Shown one piece after another: positions 59,121 through 64,000 of a stretch of DNA of 64,000 nt; within the stretch, counting starts at the first letter, position 1; each line of letters opens with the position of its first letter. Under the pieces are notes generated by a model. That model searched no databases. It was not told the DNA's origin and saw only the letters and a program-made list of their open reading frames with translations. This DNA comes from Janthinobacterium sp. 67 (GTDB taxonomy: Bacteria; Pseudomonadota; Gammaproteobacteria; Burkholderiales; Burkholderiaceae_D), in the NCBI RefSeq assembly GCF_002797895.1, contig NZ_PGES01000001.1, positions 4,712,001 through 4,776,000 of the forward strand, given 5' to 3'. Made by a program: the position numbers and the translations under genes.

Positions 59121-60632
59121 CTAATCCGGGAAACGCTGATTCAACGCCAGCGCCTCATCCAGATTCGCAATCAGCAACTCGACATACTGCGGATCGAGGT
59201 GGCTGCCGCTCACTTCGCGCAGGTAGCTGACGACGCGCTCGAGTGGCCAGGCGTCCTTGTAGCAGCGCTTGTGCATGAGGGCGTCGAAAACGTCGGCGAC
59301 GGCGGCGATGCGCGCGTATTTGTGGATGTTTTCTCCCACCAGGCCTTGCGGGTAGCCGCTGCCGTCGTATTTTTCATGGTGCTGGTGGGCGATCACGGCG
59401 GCCGCCTTCAACAGCGGACGCTGCGAGCCGTCGAGGATGGACATGCCCACCGTCGGATGCTGCTTCATGATTTCCCACTCTGCCGCATCGAGCTTGCCCG
59501 GTTTCAACAGCACGGCGTCGGGCGTGGAAATCTTGCCAATGTCGTGCATGGGCGCCGCGTGGCGCAGCACCATCGTTTCCTCTTCCGACATGCCGGACGC
59601 CTGCGCCAGCAGCTGGCACACTTCGGCCATGCGGCGCACGTGGTTGCCGCCTTCGTGCGAGCGCGATTCGACCACGTCGCCCAGGCGCAGGATCAGCTCG
59701 GCCTGGGTATCGGTGATTTCCTGCGTCAGCAGGATGTTGTCGAAGGCGATCGCCACGCCCGAGCAGAATACTTCCAGCAATTGCGCGTCGAGGTCGGAGA
59801 TTTCTTCCACGCCTTTCAAGACCAGCAGCGAGGCCTTGCCGCTGCTGTTGGGGAAATAGCCGACATAGGTGTCGCCGTGCAAGCGCGAGATCTTGTTGCT
59901 CTTCGCGTCGTCCAGCTGCGACAGCAGGGACGGGCTGAGGATGCCGCCATCGGCTTCATGGTCGCCGATCTGCGCGAGGATTTCATAGTCCTGCTCGCCC
60001 GTGATGGCGCTGGCGCCGCGCAGGCGCAGCAGCATGCTCGTTTCCAGGCGCAGCAGGGCGACGACTTGCTGCAGCAGGCCGCTGGCGAAGTCGCGCAGGT
60101 TGCGCTGCTTGAAAATGTGCGCCGAGGCGGCGATGACCCGTTCCAGGCCTTCGCGGTAATGGAGCTGTGCCTGGCGCGCTTCTTCCACCTTCATGATGTC
60201 GCGGTAGGCGCGCAGGGCGGCAAAGGTGGTGGTGAACAGCTTGGTGCGGTCCAGTTCCGTCTTTTCCTTGTAATCGTTGATGTCGTAGTTGACGATCACC
60301 CGCTCTTCCGGCGCCTGGCCCGGCTGGCCCGTGCGCAGCACGATGCGCGTAAACTGGTTGCCCAAGTCTTCGCGCATCCAGCGCGCCACTTCCAGGCCGC
60401 TGTCTTCACGCTCCATCACCACGTCGAGGAAGACCAGCGCGATGCCTTCTTCGCGCGCCAGCACCTGCTTGGCTTCGGCGCCGCTGTAGGCGTGCACGAA
60501 GCTCAGCGCGCGCCCTTCGAGGCGGAAACGGCTCAGCGTCAGTTTGGTGATGTCGTGAATGTCGGGTTCATCGTCGACGAGCAGGACTTTCCAGGGAGGT
60601 AACTTGGGCGATGCTGAAGACAAAAATGACAT
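59121..60632 (-). CDS. Response regulator with DUF3369 and HD-GYP domains
   Basis: The 503-residue protein has a receiver domain (about 13-140; D20/D21, phospho-acceptor D70 in LVFLDVVMERED), a DUF3369 GAF-like region (about 160-320) and an HD-GYP domain (about 325-490). All HD-GYP marks are present: HAAPMHDIGK with H363/D364, HPTVGMSIL, IAHQHHEKYDGSGYPQGL, and ARIAAVADVFDAL. It should hydrolyse c-di-GMP when phosphorylated. Start ATG 60632 gives a typical length; upstream residues look non-coding. The stop lies at the edge of a palindromic repeat. Confidence 0.92.
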   Translation of the reverse strand: MSFLSSASPKLPPWKVLLVDDEPDIHDITKLTLSRFRLEGRALSFVHAYSGAEAKQVLAREEGIALVFLDVVMEREDSGLEVARWMREDLGNQFTRIVLRTGQPGQAPEERVIVNYDINDYKEKTELDRTKLFTTTFAALRAYRDIMKVEEARQAQLHYREGLERVIAASAHIFKQRNLRDFASGLLQQVVALLRLETSMLLRLRGASAITGEQDYEILAQIGDHEADGGILSPSLLSQLDDAKSNKISRLHGDTYVGYFPNSSGKASLLVLKGVEEISDLDAQLLEVFCSGVAIAFDNILLTQEITDTQAELILRLGDVVESRSHEGGNHVRRMAEVCQLLAQASGMSEEETMVLRHAAPMHDIGKISTPDAVLLKPGKLDAAEWEIMKQHPTVGMSILDGSQRPLLKAAAVIAHQHHEKYDGSGYPQGLVGENIHKYARIAAVADVFDALMHKRCYKDAWPLERVVSYLREVSGSHLDPQYVELLIANLDEALALNQRFPD

Positions 60633-61066
60633 AAGGACGAGTTCCGCTAAAAGGCATAACTGACGCAATGCTGAGACGCCCGCGCCAGGAATTCCTGTGC
60701 GCTCATACCGGCGTTGCGCGTTTTTCGGGCGCATTTTGTCGATTGTAGACTGACAGCTAAGTATTAACAATAAGCAAGAACAATTGACTAAAATCATGCA
60801 ACACGCGTGCCAAAAAAGCACTTTAAATGCATGCTGCCGACACTATCTATACTTTATCGCTTAGGCAACTATATTTTCAAGACAATACTTTGTTTTAGTT
60901 AATATTGCCATGGAATCCGCAAAAAAATACGCTGCTCCGCCTTTCCGACGGCCAGCCGAAAAAGTAACAAGGTATGAATTGAGCGTCACAATCGGCTGGA
61001 GCGCGCTATATTGGACAGGCATAAGAAGTGGCGCCATGCCACCCATATCTCCTGAAAGGGTACATC
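60633..61066. other. AT-rich divergent intergenic region, no gene seen
   Basis: This 434-bp gap separates the HD-GYP gene from the DUF3016 gene. It is markedly more AT-rich than the flanks (especially 60740-60930). Short frames occur on both strands, but none has a ribosome-binding site or coding-like composition. Promoters for both flanking genes are expected here, and a small RNA is possible. The DUF3016 gene has AAAGGG seven bases before its ATG. Confidence 0.4.
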
Positions 61067-61570
61067 ATGCAAAAGCAAACGACGCGCGCCTTGATCGCCG
61101 GCCTGGCCTTGCTGGCCAGCAGCGCGGCCTGGGCAGGAACCGAAGTGCATTTCAGCAAGCCGGATCAATTCACGGATGTGCCGTTCGATCCGCACGAGCG
61201 GGAAGACGTGCTCAAGGAGCTGACCCGGCATTTCGAGAAGCTGGGCGCGGCGCTGCCGCCAGGGCGCACCTTGAAAATCGACGTCACGGACGTGGATCTG
61301 GCGGGACGTGAAAATCCTTCCCTGCGTGCGGGCCAGGATATCCGTGTCATGAATGGCCGGGTCGACTGGCCGCGCATGCGCCTGCATTATGTGCTGGAAC
61401 AGGATGGCAAGGTCATCAGCAGCGGCGACGCGGCCCTGTCCGACATGTCGTACCTGAGCCGTATCAATCCTTACTTCAGCACTGAAAAGTTGCGCTATGA
61501 AAAGCTGATGATCGATGACTGGTTTTCCGATACCTTTGGCGTCAAGGTAAAGCGTCATACGCGCAAATAA
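61067..61570 (+). CDS. Secreted DUF3016 protein
   Basis: The 167-residue protein has a signal peptide (RALIAGLALLASSAAWA) and the DUF3016 domain: TEVHFSKPDQFTDVPFDPHE, LTRHFEKLGAALPPGRTLKIDVTDVDLAGREN, IRVMNGRVDWPRMRLHYVLE and LRYEKLMIDDWF. The family is periplasmic or lipid-anchored and of unknown function. ATG 61067 is supported by AAAGGG and the signal peptide. It converges with the solute-binding protein gene over a small hairpin. Confidence 0.88.
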   Translation: MQKQTTRALIAGLALLASSAAWAGTEVHFSKPDQFTDVPFDPHEREDVLKELTRHFEKLGAALPPGRTLKIDVTDVDLAGRENPSLRAGQDIRVMNGRVDWPRMRLHYVLEQDGKVISSGDAALSDMSYLSRINPYFSTEKLRYEKLMIDDWFSDTFGVKVKRHTRK

Positions 61571-61571
61571 G

Positions 61572-61588
61572 CGCCGCTGCGCGGCGTT
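61572..61588. terminator. Short hairpin between convergent genes
   Basis: CGCCGC (61572-61577), loop TGC, and GCGGCG (61581-61586) followed by TT form a small GC-rich hairpin just after the DUF3016 stop and at the stop of the convergent gene. It may act as a weak bidirectional terminator, but lacks a real T-run. Confidence 0.4.
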
Positions 61589-62379
61589 CAGTGCAGGTAA
61601 GCGCCTTCGATGCGCGCCAGCTCGCCGTTCTGCCGCATGGCGAGCAGGGCGGCATTCATCTTCTCGATGAAATCGGCCTTGTAGACGGGTGTGTTGCGCG
61701 CGCTGTAGGCGATGTAGGTGGCTTCGGACGACAGTTCCAGCACTTCGTGTAGTTGAAAGCCGTAGCGGGCCAGTTCGCCTTGCAGCTGGCGCGCCGTATG
61801 GCGTGCCGCGCCGCGGTCGCTGGCGTAGCAATCGATGCGCCGCAGCGCCAGTTTCTTCAGGTTCGCTTCATTGCCCTTGGCCGCCTCCAGGCGCAGCAGT
61901 CCCTGGCGGGCGGGTGCCATCAGCTTTTCCGACAATAAAAACCCTGTGTTGACGCCGATGGTCAGGCCCGCAAAGTCGGCGGGGAAATGCGTGCGCGGCG
62001 TGCGCATGACGGCGTCATGACAGAACAGCACCACCGATTCGCGGTGCAGCATGGCCGAATACGGCTCCACGTACGAGCGTTCCGCCTTGCGCCCCGGTGG
62101 AAACAGGCCGAAAACCTGGCCCTTTTCCAGCGCGTCGAGTCCCCGTTTCCAGGGGCGCGGCTGCAATTCCAGCCGGTAGCCGGGCATCGCGTCGGCCGCC
62201 TGGCGCAGGATGTCGATATACATGCCCTTGAACACGCCGCTTTCCACATAACTGTACGGCGCGTAGTCGTCGTCGCCGTACAGGATGACGGTCTGCGGCG
62301 TGGCCAGGGCGGGCGGCAAGGTGCCCAGCAGCGCCAGGGCCAGGGCCAGGCATCGTCTTGCCGTAATTACTGATTGCAT
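61588..62379 (-). CDS. Periplasmic solute-binding protein, family 3 (extracellular)
   Basis: The 263-residue precursor has a signal peptide (CLALALALLGTLPPALATPQ) and the SBP-bac-3 pattern: ILYGDDDYAPYSYVESGVFKGMYIDILRQAADAMPGYRLELQPRPW, TIGVNTGFLLSEKLM, and LRRIDCYASDRGAARHTARQ. The ligand is probably an amino acid or polar molecule. No ABC permease or ATPase gene is adjacent, so it may serve a remote transporter or act as a sensor-type binding protein. TGGAG just upstream favours ATG 62379 over ATG 62391. Confidence 0.87.
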   Translation of the reverse strand: MQSVITARRCLALALALLGTLPPALATPQTVILYGDDDYAPYSYVESGVFKGMYIDILRQAADAMPGYRLELQPRPWKRGLDALEKGQVFGLFPPGRKAERSYVEPYSAMLHRESVVLFCHDAVMRTPRTHFPADFAGLTIGVNTGFLLSEKLMAPARQGLLRLEAAKGNEANLKKLALRRIDCYASDRGAARHTARQLQGELARYGFQLHEVLELSSEATYIAYSARNTPVYKADFIEKMNAALLAMRQNGELARIEGAYLH

Positions 62380-62434
62380 GCCGCTCCACATTCAATGTCT
62401 TCCTGGCAAGCATACAGCATCGCGGCATGGCGAG

Positions 62435-62878
62435 CTAATCGATCCAGTTCACCTGTGGGAACTTGCTGCCAAATTCTTCCGGCATGGGCACGACCTGGCT
62501 GCGCTTGTAGTTGAAAAAGACAAAGCCGGACTTGGCCATCGCGATCAGGGTGTTGTCGCGCGGACGCGTGATGCGGAAAGTGATGTCGCCGCCATATTTA
62601 TTGAAATCCATCACGCCCACTTCGAACAGCAGCTGGTCGCGCGCATGGGCTTCGGCGCGGTAGGTGGTGGCCAGGTCGGTGACGATGATGCCGGTGCCGT
62701 CCGCTTCGATGTCGCGCACGCCATATTCGAACAGGAAGCGGGCGCGCGCCTCGGAAATCATGGAAATCATGGAATCGTTGCCGAGATGGTTGCCGGCATT
62801 GATGTCCGTCGTGCGTACCGTCAGTTGCGAGGAATAGCAGTACTGGTCTTCGGGAAATTCAAGTTTCAAACGGGCCAT
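62435..62878 (-). CDS. Hot-dog-fold acyl-CoA thioesterase
   Basis: The 147-residue protein has the 4HBT-type pattern: LTVRTTDINAGNHLGNDSMISMISEARARFLFEYG with the conserved NHLGND, and VTDLATTYRAEAHARDQLLFEVGVMDF. It hydrolyses acyl-CoA thioesters of unknown chain length. Start ATG 62878 is chosen by the domain start; the preceding open frame has no support. It ends 55 bp before the start of the solute-binding gene and may share a message with it. Confidence 0.88.
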   Translation of the reverse strand: MARLKLEFPEDQYCYSSQLTVRTTDINAGNHLGNDSMISMISEARARFLFEYGVRDIEADGTGIIVTDLATTYRAEAHARDQLLFEVGVMDFNKYGGDITFRITRPRDNTLIAMAKSGFVFFNYKRSQVVPMPEEFGSKFPQVNWID

Positions 62879-63010
62879 GGTGTTCTCTTGAGCTGGGCGC
62901 AGGGCGCGACGGAAAAAACCAATTCTAGCCGGTTCCCCGCGCCCCGTCGAAAAACACCCTCTGCCGCGTGCGCGGGTCCGCTGCACTGACGCATGTCTGG
63001 TTGCGTACGC

Positions 63011-64000
63011 TTATTGACGGACAATGCGGTACACCTTGCCCGTGCCGCTCAGCATGTACAGCTCGTTTTGCGCATCCTGGCCGAACGACAGGATATTGCC
63101 CACGTTTGCGATGCCCCAGTCTTTCACGGCCGATGCCGTGCCATTGCTGTAGCTGAAGCTTTTCAGCCAGGCGCTGCAGTAGTCGGAGAACAGGTACTGC
63201 CCCGCCAGTTCCGGCATGGCCGTGCCGCGGTACACATAGCCGCCCGTGATCGAGCAGCCGCCGGCCGTATCGTGGCCGTATTCGATGGCCGGCAAGACCA
63301 GTCCCGCCTGGCTGCAACCTGGGCTGTTGTAGCACTGCGTGCCTTCCATGATGTTCCAGCCATAGTTGTTGCCCGCCTGCCCCACGGGGCGCACGTCGAT
63401 TTCTTCCAGGTTGGCCTGGCCCACGTCGGCGATGTACAGCAACTGGGCCGGCACGTCGAAGGCGTAGCGCCACGGGTTGCGCAAGCCGTAGGCCCAGATT
63501 TCAGGGCGGCCGCCCGCCGTGGTAAACGGGTTGCCGGATGGGATGGCGTACGGCTGGGCCACCGTGCTGGCGCTGACGTCCAGGCGCAGCAGCTTTCCTA
63601 ACAGCACATTCGTGTTTTGCGCATTGCGGGGCGGGTCGCCCGCGCCGCCGCCGTCGCCCGTGCCCGCATACAGATAGCCGTCCGGGCCAAAGCTGAGCAG
63701 GCCGCCGTAGTGGTTGCTGAACGTGGGGTGGGGAATCGTGAGGATGGTCAGCGCGGACAGGGGATCGGCCACGTTGGCGTTGCCGGCCGACACTTGGCGG
63801 CGCTCGATGACGATATTGCCGGCCAGGTCGGTGTAATACAGGAAGAAATAGCCATTGCTGGCGTATTGCGGATGGAAGGCCATCGACAGCAAACCCCGTT
63901 CGCCGCTGGTGCTGGTGAGCGTACTGATGTCGAGGAAAGGTGCGGCCAGCAGATTGCCGTTCTGCACCACGCGGATGCGGCCGGCCCGTTCGAGGATGAA
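63011..64000 (-). CDS. PQQ-dependent sugar dehydrogenase family protein, N-terminally truncated by the window
   Basis: The frame stays open to the window edge, so the N-terminus (with any signal peptide) is missing. The visible 330 residues follow the GSDH/sorbosone-dehydrogenase beta-propeller: GERGLLSMAFHPQYASNGYFFLYYTD, NHYGGLLSFGPDGYLYAGTGDGG, LLGKLLRLDVS, PEIWAYGLRNPWRYAFD, ADVGQANLEEID, NYGWNIMEG. This family oxidises sugars or alcohols using PQQ or a related cofactor in the periplasm. Four cysteines (CYNSPGC, GGCSITGGY, DYC) suggest disulfides. No neighbour indicates the substrate. Confidence 0.88.
   Translation of the reverse strand, partial: FILERAGRIRVVQNGNLLAAPFLDISTLTSTSGERGLLSMAFHPQYASNGYFFLYYTDLAGNIVIERRQVSAGNANVADPLSALTILTIPHPTFSNHYGGLLSFGPDGYLYAGTGDGGGAGDPPRNAQNTNVLLGKLLRLDVSASTVAQPYAIPSGNPFTTAGGRPEIWAYGLRNPWRYAFDVPAQLLYIADVGQANLEEIDVRPVGQAGNNYGWNIMEGTQCYNSPGCSQAGLVLPAIEYGHDTAGGCSITGGYVYRGTAMPELAGQYLFSDYCSAWLKSFSYSNGTASAVKDWGIANVGNILSFGQDAQNELYMLSGTGKVYRIVRQ

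Noticed and set aside
60861..61046. 61-codon minus-strand frame in the divergent gap
   Set aside because: It has no ribosome-binding site and no recognisable pattern, and lies in AT-rich DNA next to the DUF3016 promoter.
1..64000. Prophage, insertion sequence or integrative element
   Set aside because: No transposase, integrase, phage structural gene, tRNA junction or long direct repeat was recognised; gene content and base composition look chromosomal throughout.

Overview
The window is GC-rich, densely packed chromosomal DNA from a Gram-negative betaproteobacterium. It most likely comes from the Oxalobacteraceae, in the Janthinobacterium/Massilia/Duganella neighbourhood. That placement is inferred from the gene set (PhaM-type granule protein, CzcICBA pump, TamAB, spore-coat-U fimbriae) and from two dispersed palindromic repeat families, not from a marker gene. 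No rRNA, tRNA, insertion sequence, prophage, origin or CRISPR array was recognised. The two edge genes are cut: a TonB-dependent receptor at the left and a PQQ-type sugar dehydrogenase at the right.

Layout. 1-6.4 kb: end of the receptor, a divergent REC-AraC response regulator, and a compact archaic chaperone-usher operon (subunit, chaperone, usher, two-domain tip) with a tiny subunit-like gene facing it. 6.6-11.5 kb: HxlR regulator, CHRD lipoprotein, AEC transporter, and a PaiB-like/OsmC pair divergent from a MocR regulator. 11.5-13.8 kb: tag and mnmC, translationally coupled; MnmC keeps its oxidase half, but its methyltransferase half looks decayed. 13.9-18.5 kb: the most striking system, a family 2A encapsulin operon with rhodanese, serine acetyltransferase, XRE regulator, capsid shell protein and a SufS-type cysteine desulfurase carrying a roughly 190-residue disordered cargo domain. 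18.6-21.4 kb: soluble histidine kinase and a REC-TPR response regulator.

21.4-30.4 kb: PhaM, two tandem DUF3108 proteins, then a three-gene SMC/condensin-like module (MksF-, MksE- and MksB-like) followed by a DUF4424 protein. 30.5-35.1 kb: hypothetical proteins, an S9 glutamyl-endopeptidase-like enzyme and small proteins. 35.2-41.6 kb: tamAB, divergent from queC. 42.5-48.9 kb: sterol-desaturase-like enzyme, AraC regulator, a large CHASE-PAS-GAF-GGDEF protein and small hypotheticals. 49.1-56.8 kb (minus strand): a MORN-repeat/C13-peptidase fusion followed by czcI, czcC, czcB, czcA. 57-60.6 kb: a GAF-GAF histidine kinase converging on a REC-DUF3369-HD-GYP protein. 61-64 kb: DUF3016 protein, periplasmic solute-binding protein, hot-dog thioesterase and the partial sugar dehydrogenase.

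Two themes run across genes. Sulfur handling is concentrated at 14-18.5 kb: cysteine is made (serine acetyltransferase), desulfurated (encapsulated desulfurase) and the sulfane sulfur moved (rhodanese). Signalling proteins are numerous, with GGDEF and HD-GYP proteins both present. Several 3' ends are built from a palindromic GTCGGATTA-type repeat that supplies the last codons or the stop codon.
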